Below, one piece after another: positions 25,810-35,167 of a stretch of DNA of 64,000 nt. The position numbers were made by a program, and so were the translations under genes. Position 1 is the stretch's first letter. Every line of letters starts with the position of its first letter. The notes below the pieces were generated by a model. That model was given only the letters and a program-made list of their open reading frames with translations. It made no database searches and was not told the DNA's origin. The stretch comes from an uncultured Roseburia sp. (GTDB lineage: Bacteria; Bacillota; Clostridia; Lachnospirales; Lachnospiraceae): NCBI GenBank assembly GCA_900756925.1, contig CAAELX010000053.1, forward strand, positions 43,594 to 107,593. Reading direction: 5' to 3'.

Positions 25810-27927
25810 TTATTTCGCCAGCAGCATCATAATCTTGTTGCTGCGCTCCACGAATCTGCTCATCTCGTCAACAGAGAGCGGATGGTTCGAAAGCACTGCA
25901 AGATCATACAACTGCTCACAGAACATCGGAACATGCTCGGAATCTTTGTGTTCGAAAATGTACTTCACAAGATCGTTATTTGCATTCAGAGTCAGAGTCT
26001 GGTCTGCGGCGAACATGCTCATGTCCATACCGCCCATACCGTTCATGGCGTACATCTTCATCATATCCTGCATACGTCTTCCTTCTTCAGAGAGAGTGAT
26101 AATGGAAGAGATGTTCTCATTTTTCAGCTTCTCAACTTTGACTGTCAGCTTGTCGTTGTTCAATGCTTTCTTGAAGACTTCGGTCAGAGTGTCTGTCTCA
26201 TTCTTCAAGTCTTCCCCAGAAGTCTCATCCTTTAAGGATTCTGTCACATCGGCATCGATACGCATAAACTTATACTTTTCGTTCCGCTGCTCTAACTGGG
26301 TGATGAAGGAAGTATCAATATTGTGGTCTAAAATGACGGCCTGCATCTTCTGCTCTTTGAAGAGCTTAATATATTGTCCCTGCTGGACTTTGTCGGTGAC
26401 GTAGTAGATCACCTTGCGCTCATCCTTCTCATCGTCAGCAGAAGCATCGCTGCCATCAGCAGAACTGTCAGATGAAGCATTGCCGAGAGTGTCTGTAACT
26501 GGATTACCATCTTTGTCTAATACCTCCGCATCGTCTTTCTTTTCCTCTTCCTTAACGAGTAATTCCGGAAGGGTGAGATACTTGTCATCTAAGTTCTTGA
26601 ACAGAATATAATCGTTCATTTTGTCACAGAACTTCGTATCTTTTAAGCAGCCGTATTTGATAAATGGGCTGATATCATCCCAGTATTTCTCGTAGCTTTC
26701 CTTGTCGGTCTTGCACATGCCAATCAGCTTGTCAGCGACTTTCTTCGTAATGTATTCGGAAATCTTCTTGACGAAGCCATCATTTTGAAGAGCAGAACGG
26801 GAAACGTTAAGCGGAAGATCCGGACAATCGATCACACCTTTTAACAGCATCAGAAATTCCGGAATGACTTCCTTAATATTGTCGGCGATAAATACCTGGT
26901 TATTATACAGCTTGATCGTTCCTTCAATGGAATCGTACTCGGTATTGATCTTCGGAAAGTACAGGATACCTTTTAAGTTGAACGGATAATCCATATTCAG
27001 ATGAATCCAGAACAGAGGCTCCTTATAGTCTAAGAAGACTTTCCGGTAAAATGCTTTGTATTCCTCATCGGTGCAGTCCTTCGGGTTCTTTGCCCATAAT
27101 GGGTTTGTGTCATTAAGCGGAACCGGACGTTTTACAATCTTTAACTTGTCTTTGGCAGGGGATACTTCGACAAGCTCTTTTTCGCCGTTCTCATTTTCTT
27201 TCTCCTCTGTCTTGGCTTCCTCGTGGATCTCCTCGATAACGGTATCGGTATCTAACCTGTCAGCGGCATCGATCGTTTCGTACTGTGTCTCGGCATTTGC
27301 CTTGGATAAAAAGATCGGGGTTGGCATGAAAGAGCAGTACTTCTCGATGACTTCCCTTGCACGGTACTCATTGGAAAATTCCAGGGAATCTTCATTCAGG
27401 TACAGTGTGATTTCCGTACCGACCCCTTCCTTCGTGCCGTCTGTCATATCGAATTCTGTACCGCCATCGCAGACCCAGTGTACCGGTGTGGCACCTTCCT
27501 TATAAGACAAGGTATCAATGGTTACCTGGTCAGCTACCATAAAAGCAGAGTAAAAACCGAGACCAAAATGTCCAATAATCTGGTCATCATTAGCCTTGTC
27601 CTTATACTTCTCAATAAAGTCTGTTGCACCGGAGAAAGCAATCTGGTTAATATATTCTTCCACCTCATCCGCAGTCATTCCAAGACCATTATCGATAAAC
27701 TTCAATGTCTTTGCATCCGGATCCACAATAACCTGAATCTGTGGCTTGTAATCAGCCGGTAACTGATATTCGCCCATCATATCTAACTTCTTTAACTTTG
27801 TGATCGCATCGCAGCCATTGCTGATCAGCTCACGGTAAAAAATGTCGTGGTCGGAATATAACCATTTCTTAATAATCGGAAATAGGTTATCACTGTTAAT
27901 TGAAAGATTTCCATGTTTTTCTGCCAT
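25810..27927 (-). CDS. htpG: Hsp90 chaperone HtpG
   Basis: About 705 residues. It has the GHKL ATPase N-domain (YRELISNGCDA, then DNGLGMT, GHFGLGFYSAFMVAD), the middle domain (FPLN-type YPFNLKGILYFP, LNVSRSALQND) and the C-terminal dimerisation domain. A charged Ser/Asp-rich insertion at about 475-510 (DSSADGSDASADDEKDE) is family-variable. ATG 27927 is preferred because GGAG lies upstream and the earlier ATG (27936) precedes it too closely. A CIRCE operator and a strong promoter upstream indicate heat-shock control by HrcA. Confidence 0.95.
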   Translation of the reverse strand: MAEKHGNLSINSDNLFPIIKKWLYSDHDIFYRELISNGCDAITKLKKLDMMGEYQLPADYKPQIQVIVDPDAKTLKFIDNGLGMTADEVEEYINQIAFSGATDFIEKYKDKANDDQIIGHFGLGFYSAFMVADQVTIDTLSYKEGATPVHWVCDGGTEFDMTDGTKEGVGTEITLYLNEDSLEFSNEYRAREVIEKYCSFMPTPIFLSKANAETQYETIDAADRLDTDTVIEEIHEEAKTEEKENENGEKELVEVSPAKDKLKIVKRPVPLNDTNPLWAKNPKDCTDEEYKAFYRKVFLDYKEPLFWIHLNMDYPFNLKGILYFPKINTEYDSIEGTIKLYNNQVFIADNIKEVIPEFLMLLKGVIDCPDLPLNVSRSALQNDGFVKKISEYITKKVADKLIGMCKTDKESYEKYWDDISPFIKYGCLKDTKFCDKMNDYILFKNLDDKYLTLPELLVKEEEKKDDAEVLDKDGNPVTDTLGNASSDSSADGSDASADDEKDERKVIYYVTDKVQQGQYIKLFKEQKMQAVILDHNIDTSFITQLEQRNEKYKFMRIDADVTESLKDETSGEDLKNETDTLTEVFKKALNNDKLTVKVEKLKNENISSIITLSEEGRRMQDMMKMYAMNGMGGMDMSMFAADQTLTLNANNDLVKYIFEHKDSEHVPMFCEQLYDLAVLSNHPLSVDEMSRFVERSNKIMMLLAK

Positions 27928-28008
27928 AATAAACACTCCTTTTTATTGTACTTGGCGATACAGCCTGCCATACAACGGACAAGCCTGCCGCCATATTTTT
28001 TGCTTTAA

Positions 28009-28031
28009 GCGGAGAAAAGAAACTTCTCCGC
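28009..28031 (-). promoter_or_regulatory. 5' UTR hairpin of htpG
   Basis: GCGGAGAA/TTCTCCGC 8-bp perfect stem with a 7-nt loop in the transcribed leader, between promoter and start. No T-run on the transcript strand. It may affect mRNA stability or translation. Confidence 0.45.
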
Positions 28032-28045
28032 ACCCTATAGCAGTT

Positions 28046-28074
28046 ATATTATTACGCTTTATCTCAAAAGTCAA
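28046..28074 (-). promoter_or_regulatory. htpG promoter
   Basis: On the minus strand, TTGACT (28074-28069), 17 bp, TAATAT (28051-28046). It lies about 120 bp upstream of the htpG start and directly downstream of the CIRCE element. Confidence 0.75.
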
Positions 28075-28081
28075 TAGAAAA

Positions 28082-28108
28082 TTAGCACTCTTTTGAAATG
28101 AGTGCTAA
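28082..28108. promoter_or_regulatory. CIRCE element (HrcA operator)
   Basis: TTAGCACTC, nine bases, GAGTGCTAA: an exact match to the CIRCE consensus. It is placed 7 bp upstream of the htpG -35, so HrcA should repress htpG outside heat stress. It could also influence the divergent deacetylase gene. Confidence 0.93.
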
Positions 28109-28224
28109 CAAAATTGTGCGGTACGCGGACTGTTTCTGCTCACAACCGACAAGGAAGCAGTTTCATGACCTCATATTTTCCGAAAAATACGAATAAACTG
28201 TAAGAAAAGCGAGACGGAGCAAAA

Positions 28225-29070
28225 ATGAAAACATATATCGCATACCGCGGCACTCTGATCGTATTTGCACTCCTGTTCCTCTTAGGCTGGGAAACTGCAG
28301 CTTTCATGCAGCATCAGAGGGAAAATAACAGGGCAAAACAGACCATGCAGGTGGAACAGGCGGCGGATAACTGGGGATTGGGTTTTGGAGAGTCCGGGAA
28401 AGAACAGCAGCCGACGGGAACCGTACCGGCACAGGAGCTGGCAAAAGAGGATGCTTACTATATAGGAAGCAACACGGAAAAAGTGATCTACCTCACCTTC
28501 GACTGTGGTTATGAAAATGGAAATACAGAAAAAATTCTGGATGCGCTAAAAAAGCATCAGGCACCGGCAACTTTTTTTGTTGTGGGACACTTTCTGGAAT
28601 CCGCGCCGGAACTGGTCAAAAGAATGGTGGAAGAGGGGCATGTGGTCGGCAACCATACCTTCCATCATCCGGATATGTCTGCTATTTCCAGCCTTGATTC
28701 CTTCCAGCAGGAATTAGACAGCGTCCGGGAACTGTATCAGACGATCACCGGGGAGGAAATGATCCGGTATTATAGACCACCACAGGGTAAATACAGTGAG
28801 GAAAACCTGAATATGGCAAAAAAACTTGGATACCGCACTTTTTTCTGGAGCCTCGCCTATGTGGACTGGAAAACGGATGATCAGCCGACCGAAGAGGAAG
28901 CGTATAAGAAACTGATCGGGAGGATTCATCCGGGAGCGATTGTGCTGCTGCACAACACCTCTTCCACGAACGGGGAGATTCTGGACGGACTTTTGACAAA
29001 GTGGGAGGAGATGGGGTACACATTTTGCCCTCTGTCTGAGCTGTGGGAAAATGCAGAGGAAAACGAATAA
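28225..29070 (+). CDS. PdaA-like polysaccharide deacetylase
   Basis: 281 residues. An N-terminal membrane anchor (about 11-29) and a linker are followed by a NodB domain: TFDCGYENGNT (about 92), HTFHHPDM (about 142), YYRPPQGKYSE (about 185) and LLHNTS (about 240). The TFD-x-GYE variant, GKYSE and length fit PdaA, which deacetylates muramic acid to make cortex delta-lactam in spores. That role is inferred from family and from other sporulation genes in the window. It is divergent from htpG. Confidence 0.85.
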   Translation: MKTYIAYRGTLIVFALLFLLGWETAAFMQHQRENNRAKQTMQVEQAADNWGLGFGESGKEQQPTGTVPAQELAKEDAYYIGSNTEKVIYLTFDCGYENGNTEKILDALKKHQAPATFFVVGHFLESAPELVKRMVEEGHVVGNHTFHHPDMSAISSLDSFQQELDSVRELYQTITGEEMIRYYRPPQGKYSEENLNMAKKLGYRTFFWSLAYVDWKTDDQPTEEEAYKKLIGRIHPGAIVLLHNTSSTNGEILDGLLTKWEEMGYTFCPLSELWENAEENE

Positions 29071-29075
29071 TTATT

Positions 29076-29104
29076 TTGACATTTAAGATGTGATTGACTA
29101 TACT
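29076..29104 (+). promoter_or_regulatory. consensus sigma-A promoter
   Basis: TTGACA (29076-29081), 17 bp, TATACT (29099-29104), 54 bp upstream of the HPt start. The signalling pair downstream thus has its own strong promoter. Confidence 0.75.
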
Positions 29105-29158
29105 GTTTTTAATTGTTGTAAAAAATGATGGTAATATACCGGAATGAGGAGATTAGAT

Positions 29159-29506
29159 ATGACGATACAGGAGTGCTACGAGAATATCGGTGCAAATTAC
29201 GATGAGATACTCGGAAGGATCGGAAAAGCGGAGCGGATTGAGAAATTTTTAAAGCTTTTTCTGAAAGATGACAGCTATCCGGGACTGTGCAAAGCAATGG
29301 AAGAGAAAGATTACAAGCAGGCATTTGCCTGTGCACATAACCTGAAAGGGGTGAGTCTGAATCTGTCTTTGGGACCGCTTGCGACAGAGGCAAGTGAGTT
29401 GTGTGAGCTTCTCCGTGGAGGAACACCGAAAGAAGGTGCAGAAGAGCTGTTTGCAAAAGTACAGAAGAGCTATGAGAAAGCAGCCGCCTATATCGGGGAA
29501 CTGTAA
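29159..29506 (+). CDS. HPt (histidine phosphotransfer) domain protein
   Basis: 115 residues, all helical. The phosphorylatable His lies in FACAHNLKGVSLNL (about 60), the HPt signature. GAGGAG 7 nt before ATG 29159 decides the start. Free-standing HPt proteins pass phosphate between a hybrid kinase and a response regulator. The next gene is a receiver-HD-GYP protein, the likely partner. No kinase gene is nearby. Confidence 0.85.
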   Translation: MTIQECYENIGANYDEILGRIGKAERIEKFLKLFLKDDSYPGLCKAMEEKDYKQAFACAHNLKGVSLNLSLGPLATEASELCELLRGGTPKEGAEELFAKVQKSYEKAAAYIGEL

Positions 29507-29612
29507 GTCTGTGACGAATAAAAAACCGTCAGATACAGAATACTATTACAGCGAAGGTGAACAAGGACGCAGTGGAAGCACTGTGTCTGTAAGATACTGG
29601 GAGAAGACATAA

Positions 29613-30722
29613 GTGGATAAGATTTTAGTAGTAGATGACATAGCACTGAACTGTGCCATGCTCGAGGAGATGCTCGGGGACGAATATGAGGTCGTGACAG
29701 CAGGGAACGGTAGGATAGCCATACAGATATTGGAGAATCATTACCAGGAATTTGCGGTAGTTCTCTTAGACCTGATTATGCCTGACATGGACGGGTTCGC
29801 AGTGCTTGAACGGATGAAGGAGCGGGACTGGCTTGCAACGCTGCCCGTGATCATCATAAGCGGTGAGGATTCGAAAGATGCGGAGAAGCGCAGCATGATG
29901 CTGGGGGCTTCGGACTATATCCGCAAGCCTTTCGATGAGTTTCTTGTCAAAAGAAGAGTGAAGAATATTGCGAATCTGTATCTGTATAAGAAATCGTTAG
30001 AGCGCAAGGTGCAGAATCAGACGAATGAGCTGCATGAGCAGTATCTGCTGCTGCAGGAACAGGCAGAGAAGATCAGGCAGACGAATGAACGTGTTGTTGA
30101 TATTTTAGGTACGGTTGTTGAGTACCGGAATTTGGAGAGTGGCGAGCATATCCAGAGAGTGAAGGGCTTCACGAGAATCCTTGCAAAGGAGCTCGCGGCA
30201 GAAAGACCGGAATACGAATTGACACAGGAGAATATCAAGGAGATCGTCTCTGCAAGTGCATTGCATGATATCGGGAAGATTGCGATCCCGGATCATATCC
30301 TGTTAAAGCCAGGCAGGCTGACTGCGGAGGAGTTCGAGGTTATGAAGACCCACACGGCAAAGGGCGGCGAGATTATCCGGCAGATCGAAGGTGTCTGGGA
30401 TGCCAGAAAGAAAAAGATCTGCTATGAAATCTGCAGACATCATCATGAGCGGTATGACGGCAGGGGATATCCGGACGGATTAAAAGGGGAGGAGATCCCG
30501 ATTGCCGCGCAGATTGTATCGCTTGCAGATGTGTATGATGCGCTAGTCAGTGAGCGTGTATACAAGAAGCCGTTCCCGTTGGACAAGGCATTTGAGATGA
30601 TTTTAGCGGGCGAATGCGGTGCATTTTCACCGAAGCTTTTAGGCTGCTTTAAAAAGGTACGGGGCGAGTTCGAAGCCCTTGCACAGCAGAACAGTCAGGG
30701 TGGTGCGGCATATCATTTATAA
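29613..30722 (+). CDS. response regulator with HD-GYP c-di-GMP phosphodiesterase domain
   Basis: 369 residues from GTG 29613. The receiver domain (about 1-120) has acidic VVDD, the phospho-acceptor Asp in LLDLIMP (about 53) and Lys in IRKPFD (about 105). A coiled coil follows, then an HD-GYP domain: HIQRVKGFT, ALHDIGKIAIPDHIL (about 215), HHHERYDGRGYPDGLKG (about 275) and SLADVYDALVSERVYKKP. It should hydrolyse c-di-GMP under control of phosphorylation, opposing the GGDEF protein at 7815. Confidence 0.92.
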   Translation: MDKILVVDDIALNCAMLEEMLGDEYEVVTAGNGRIAIQILENHYQEFAVVLLDLIMPDMDGFAVLERMKERDWLATLPVIIISGEDSKDAEKRSMMLGASDYIRKPFDEFLVKRRVKNIANLYLYKKSLERKVQNQTNELHEQYLLLQEQAEKIRQTNERVVDILGTVVEYRNLESGEHIQRVKGFTRILAKELAAERPEYELTQENIKEIVSASALHDIGKIAIPDHILLKPGRLTAEEFEVMKTHTAKGGEIIRQIEGVWDARKKKICYEICRHHHERYDGRGYPDGLKGEEIPIAAQIVSLADVYDALVSERVYKKPFPLDKAFEMILAGECGAFSPKLLGCFKKVRGEFEALAQQNSQGGAAYHL

Positions 30723-30879
30723 TAGTAGGAAAAAGAAGCTTTCGCTGAAGGATATGTCCGGTTGGATGTATGTTTCAGACGAAAGTTTTTCATTTTAAAG
30801 GAGATTTTACTTGTATTTTTAGAAGAAAACATGTATATTTATGCAGAACAAAGAAAAAACAGGAGAGAGGAGTGTATTT

Positions 30880-32381
30880 ATGAAGAAAAAAAGCAGAAGT
30901 CTGGTCTGGATATTGCTTTCCGTTTTTCTTCTGACCGGGATTGCTGGATGTCAGAGACAGAGAGCGGACAGATTACAACAGTCGATGATATTTCCGGAAA
31001 AAGAATCGGTGTACAGCTTGGAACGACTGGAGATATTTATGCATCCGATTACGAGAATGACGGGTCCAAAACGACCGTGGAGCGCTACAACAAAGGTGCA
31101 GATGCTGTGCAGGCATTAAAGCAGGGAAAGATCGACTGTGTCATCATTGATGAACAGCCGGCTCTGGAGTTTGTTAAGCTAAACAGCGGTCTCAAGATTT
31201 TAGAGGAAGATTTTGCATTAGAGGAATATGCGATCGTTATTGCAAAAGGAAACGATGCACTTTTAAATGATGTGAATGGTGCACTCGAGAAGCTTAAGAC
31301 AGATGGAACCATCGACCAGATTCTAAAGAACTATATCGGAGATGAGGCAGGTAACTATCCATACACGGAGAAGAATCAGGATCACAGCAATGGCACGCTC
31401 ACCATGGCGACCAATGCAGAGTTTCCACCATATGAGTATTATGAAGAGGGAAATGTAGTCGGAATCGATGTGGATATGATGCGTGCGATCTGTGATGAGC
31501 TCGGAATGGAGCTTGAAGTGGAGGATATGGCATTTGATTCCATTATTCCTGCAGTTTCCACCGGAAAGGTAGATGTCGGAGCAGCAGGCTTCACTGTCAC
31601 AGAGGAACGGAAGAAGAACATCAACTTTACGGATACATACGCTACTTCCAAACAGGTGATTATTGTAACAACTGGTGCATCTGGCAGTGAGACAAGCTCG
31701 ATCGGAGAGAAGTTCTACCAGAACTTTATACAGGACGGACGTTATCAGTACCTGTTAAAAGGATTTGAAAATACGATCGCCATCACGATTTTTGCCGTGA
31801 TGATCGGTATTGTGCTCGGATTTCTGATTGCGATCGTAAGAACCAACCACGACAGAAATGGTGGTCTTCCGATCCTGAACGGAATCTGCAAGGCATACTT
31901 GACGATCGTCCGCGGTACACCTGTTATGATCCAGCTTCTGATTATTTATTACGTTATTTTCCAGAGCATTAACACCGGAAAGATGTTTGTTGCAGTCGTT
32001 GCCTTCGGATTGAACTCGGCAGCGTATGTCGCAGAGATCGTCCGCTCCGGTATTATGGCGGTAGACATCGGACAGTTTGAGGCAGGACGGAGCTTAGGAC
32101 TTAATTATAAGCAGACAATGATATCCATTATCCTTCCACAGGCAGTCAAAAATATCCTGCCAGCGCTTTGTAACGAATTTATCAGTCTGTTAAAGGAGAC
32201 TTCCATCAGTGGCTACATCGGATTGATGGATCTGACAAAGGGTGGAGATATCATCCGAAGCGTTACATATGAGGCATTTATGCCGTTAATAGCAGTTGCC
32301 CTGATCTATCTGCTTTTAGTTGTAGGGCTCAGCAAGGCAGTAGGTCTCTTAGAGAGGAGGTTGAGAACCAATGAGCGATAA
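30880..32381 (+). pseudogene. amino-acid ABC transporter: circularly permuted binding protein fused to permease, frameshifted after the signal peptide
   Basis: The start ATG 30880 (GAGGAG upstream) encodes a lipoprotein signal ending IAGC in frame 1. The rest of the protein is in frame 3, so a shift occurs within the AG-rich bases 30952-30965. In frame 3 comes binding-protein lobe 2 (GKRIGVQLGTTGDIY to GTIDQILKNYIG), then lobe 1 (LTMATNAEFPPYEYYEEG to TSKQVIIVTT), the reverse of the usual order, then a HisM/GlnP-type permease with VRGTPVMIQLLI and the EAGRSLGL loop. The next gene is its ATPase. As written, the lipidated product would be lost; ribosomal slippage, phase variation or a sequence error are alternatives. 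Confidence 0.75.
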
Positions 32382-33123
32382 TACAAATCAGGCAGAAGTG
32401 ATCCTCGAAGTGCAGGATCTCCGCAAATCTTTCGGAGACCATGAGGTATTAAAAGGGATTACAACAACGATACGAAAAGGCGATGTCCTTGCGTTGATCG
32501 GACCGTCCGGATGTGGAAAATCCACTTTCCTGCGCTCCTTAAACATGCTCGAGACACCGACAGGCGGACATGTCCTCTTTGAAGGAATTGATATGACGGA
32601 TGCATCGGTGGACATCAATCATGTCCGCGAGAAGATCGGAATGGTCTTCCAGCAGTTTAACCTGTTCCCGAATATGACAATTAAGGAAAACATCATGCTT
32701 GCCCCGGTCAAGCTCGGGAAAATGACAAAAGAAGAGGCTGAAAAAAGGGCGATGGAGCTCTTAGAGAGAATCGGTCTTGCTGATAAGGCAGATGCCTATT
32801 CCACACAGCTTTCCGGTGGACAGAAGCAGCGAATCGCGATCGTGCGATCCCTTGCCATGAGTCCGGATATCATCCTCTTCGATGAGCCAACCTCTGCGCT
32901 TGATCCGGAGATGGTAGGCGAGGTATTAAGTGTGATGAAAGAGCTTGCGGAAGATGGCATGACAATGGTGGTAGTAACACATGAGATGGGATTCGCCAGA
33001 GAGGTTGCCAACCGTGTTATGTTCATTAATGACGGGGTCATCCAGGAAGAGAACAGCCCGAAGGAGCTCTTCTCTAATCCACAGAGCCCGCGGCTTAGAG
33101 AGTTCCTGTCGAAGGTTCTCTAA
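32371..33123 (+). CDS. polar amino-acid ABC transporter ATP-binding protein (GlnQ-like)
   Basis: 250 residues. Walker [10 protein letters not shown] (about 41), Q-loop [11 protein letters not shown], signature LSGGQKQR (about 148), Walker [14 protein letters not shown] and switch His in VTHEMGFA. It overlaps the fused binding-protein/permease gene by 11 bp and must energise it. Substrate is probably glutamine, glutamate or another polar amino acid. A strong terminator follows. Confidence 0.92.
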   Translation: MSDNTNQAEVILEVQDLRKSFGDHEVLKGITTTIRKGDVLALIGPSGCGKSTFLRSLNMLETPTGGHVLFEGIDMTDASVDINHVREKIGMVFQQFNLFPNMTIKENIMLAPVKLGKMTKEEAEKRAMELLERIGLADKADAYSTQLSGGQKQRIAIVRSLAMSPDIILFDEPTSALDPEMVGEVLSVMKELAEDGMTMVVVTHEMGFAREVANRVMFINDGVIQEENSPKELFSNPQSPRLREFLSKVL

Positions 33124-33165
33124 ATACGTCGAATCCTTGTAGAATAAAGTCGATAAAAGTAGTGG

Positions 33166-33208
33166 AGTCGCCCTGCGTGGCAGAAAAACGCAGGGCGGCT
33201 CTTTTTTT
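33166..33208 (+). terminator. intrinsic terminator after the glnQ-like gene
   Basis: AGTCGCCCTGCGT (33166-33178) pairs with ACGCAGGGCGGCT (33188-33200): 13 bp with one G-T pair and a 9-nt loop. A run of seven T follows from 33202. Confidence 0.88.
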
Positions 33209-33303
33209 GGGAGATTTTCCATAATAAGGAGGGAAAAGCGATTTCGGGGTGCAGGCTGGCTTGGGGATATAGGCTGTGAACGAAAAAGGCTTTCAAAAAT
33301 AAT

Positions 33304-33332
33304 TTGCAACCGTGTGGGCTTTGTGGTAGTAT
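33304..33332 (+). promoter_or_regulatory. promoter of the prmA-rsmE operon
   Basis: TTGCAA (33304-33309), 17 bp, TAGTAT (33327-33332), 83 bp before the prmA start. It lies after the upstream terminator, so it opens a new unit. Confidence 0.55.
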
Positions 33333-33414
33333 ATCAAATGGTTTTGTGTGCTCTGGAACGGGAAAAAAGAAGACTGGCACACAGATAGAGAAAAGAATAG
33401 AGGAGGAAGACCGT

Positions 33415-34398
33415 ATGAAATGGAATAAATATACCATAGAGACCACCACGGCAGCAGAGGACTACTTAAGTTCTGCGCTTGGCGATCTCGGAATCGAAGG
33501 GGTACAGATTGAGGATAATGTTCCGCTGACAAAGGAAGACCAGGCGGAAATGTTTATCGACTTCCTGCCGGAACTGCCACCGGATGAGGGAATCAGCTAT
33601 GTGAGCTTCTACGTGGAGGACAACGGGCAGAATGATGCAGAGCTGTTAAAGCAGGTAAAGACAACCATCGAAAAGATGCGCAAAGTTGTAGATATGGGAA
33701 CCGGCAAGATCACTTCCGACCAGACGGAGGACATAGACTGGATCAATAACTGGAAGCAGTTTTTCAGCTCTTTTTATATTGAAGATATCCTGATCAAGCC
33801 AACCTGGGAAGAGTTAAAGGAAGAGGATAAGGACAAATTCTTAATCGAAATCGATCCGGGGGTTTCCTTCGGAACCGGCAAGCATGAGACGACTCAGTTA
33901 TGTATCCGCCAGCTTCTGAAGTATATCAGGGGCAATGCAGATTACACACCGGCGAACCCTGCACCGAAGGTATTAGATGTCGGCTGCGGAAGCGGAATCT
34001 TATCCATCGTAGCGCTTAAGCTCGGTGCATCCGAGGTGGTCGGAACAGACCTTGACCCGGACTGCATGACATCCACGCGCGACAATATGCAGGTGAACCA
34101 TTTAGATGCCGGCCTTGGCACTTTTTATGTCGGCAACCTGATCGATGATAAGGAACTTCAGGAAAAAGTCGGAACAGAGTGTTATGATATCGTAGTGGCA
34201 AACATCCTTGCCGATGTCATTATCCCGATGGCACCGGTGATCCCGGCCAGACTGAAAAAAGGCGGATATTTCATCACTTCCGGCATTATTGATTTCAAGG
34301 AAGACGAAGTGAAGGAAGCCATTGAGAAAGCAGGTCTTGAAGTGGTTGAGATCAATCATCAGGGCGAATGGGTCAACGTGACAGCAAGAAAGAATTAG
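33415..34398 (+). CDS. prmA: ribosomal protein L11 methyltransferase
   Basis: 327 residues from ATG 33415, 8 nt after AGGAGG. An N-terminal substrate-recognition region precedes a Rossmann domain with the SAM loop VLDVGCGSGILSI (about 186), the FGTGKHETT motif (about 153) that marks PrmA, and the DIVVANILADV motif near 255. It trimethylates L11. rsmE follows 8 bp later, a common pairing in Firmicutes. Confidence 0.95.
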   Translation: MKWNKYTIETTTAAEDYLSSALGDLGIEGVQIEDNVPLTKEDQAEMFIDFLPELPPDEGISYVSFYVEDNGQNDAELLKQVKTTIEKMRKVVDMGTGKITSDQTEDIDWINNWKQFFSSFYIEDILIKPTWEELKEEDKDKFLIEIDPGVSFGTGKHETTQLCIRQLLKYIRGNADYTPANPAPKVLDVGCGSGILSIVALKLGASEVVGTDLDPDCMTSTRDNMQVNHLDAGLGTFYVGNLIDDKELQEKVGTECYDIVVANILADVIIPMAPVIPARLKKGGYFITSGIIDFKEDEVKEAIEKAGLEVVEINHQGEWVNVTARKN

Positions 34399-34406
34399 GA
34401 AAAAGC

Positions 34407-35144
34407 ATGTATCAGTTTTTTATTGAAAATGAAAATGTATCAGACGGCTTTGTGACGATTGAGGGAAGCGATGTCAACCATATGAAAAACGTCCTGCGCA
34501 TGAAGCCGGGAGAGCGGATCCGTGTGAGCACCCGTGACGGCAGAGGGTATTTCTGTGAGGTGACAGAGCTTACGGACATCTTTGTGCGGGCAGATATTCT
34601 GGAACAGGATGAGGAGGGGACGGAGCTTCCGTGTAAGATCTATCTTTTCCAGGGACTTCCGAAGAGTGACAAGATGGAGCTCATCATCCAGAAGGCTGTG
34701 GAGCTTGGTGTCTATGAAGTGATTCCGGTTGCCATGAAGAACTGCGTCATGAAGTTAGACGAGAAGAAGGCAAAGTCTAAGATCACGCGCTGGCAGGCAA
34801 TTGCGGAGAGTGCAGCGAAACAGTCGAAGCGCAGCCTGATCCCAAAGATCCATATGCCAGTGACGTATAAGGAAGCGGCTGCCATGGCGGCAGAGATGGA
34901 TGTGAGGCTTGTCCCATACGAGAATGAGCGTGGAATGGCAGCGACGAAGGAAGCGGTCGAACAGATAAAAAAGGGACAGAGCATTGCTGTCTTTATCGGT
35001 CCGGAGGGCGGTTTTGCACCGGAGGAGATCGCACTTGTACAGGATCAGATGAATCTGATCTCACTTGGAAAGAGAATCTTAAGAACCGAGACGGCGGGGC
35101 TTGCAGCACTTGCTATTTTAGGATATCATCTTGAGACATTATAG
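34407..35144 (+). CDS. rsmE: 16S rRNA m3U1498 methyltransferase
   Basis: 245 residues. PUA-like N-terminal part, with HMKNVLRMKPGERI near 20, then a SPOUT knot domain with FIGPEGGFAPEE (about 196) and LGKRILRTETAGLAAL near the end, the RsmE signature. It methylates N3 of U1498 in the decoding centre of 16S rRNA. The start ATG 34407 with AGGA upstream is chosen over an earlier in-frame codon inside prmA. Confidence 0.95.
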   Translation: MYQFFIENENVSDGFVTIEGSDVNHMKNVLRMKPGERIRVSTRDGRGYFCEVTELTDIFVRADILEQDEEGTELPCKIYLFQGLPKSDKMELIIQKAVELGVYEVIPVAMKNCVMKLDEKKAKSKITRWQAIAESAAKQSKRSLIPKIHMPVTYKEAAAMAAEMDVRLVPYENERGMAATKEAVEQIKKGQSIAVFIGPEGGFAPEEIALVQDQMNLISLGKRILRTETAGLAALAILGYHLETL

Positions 35145-35167
35145 AATAGATACGAAGAAGGAAGAAT

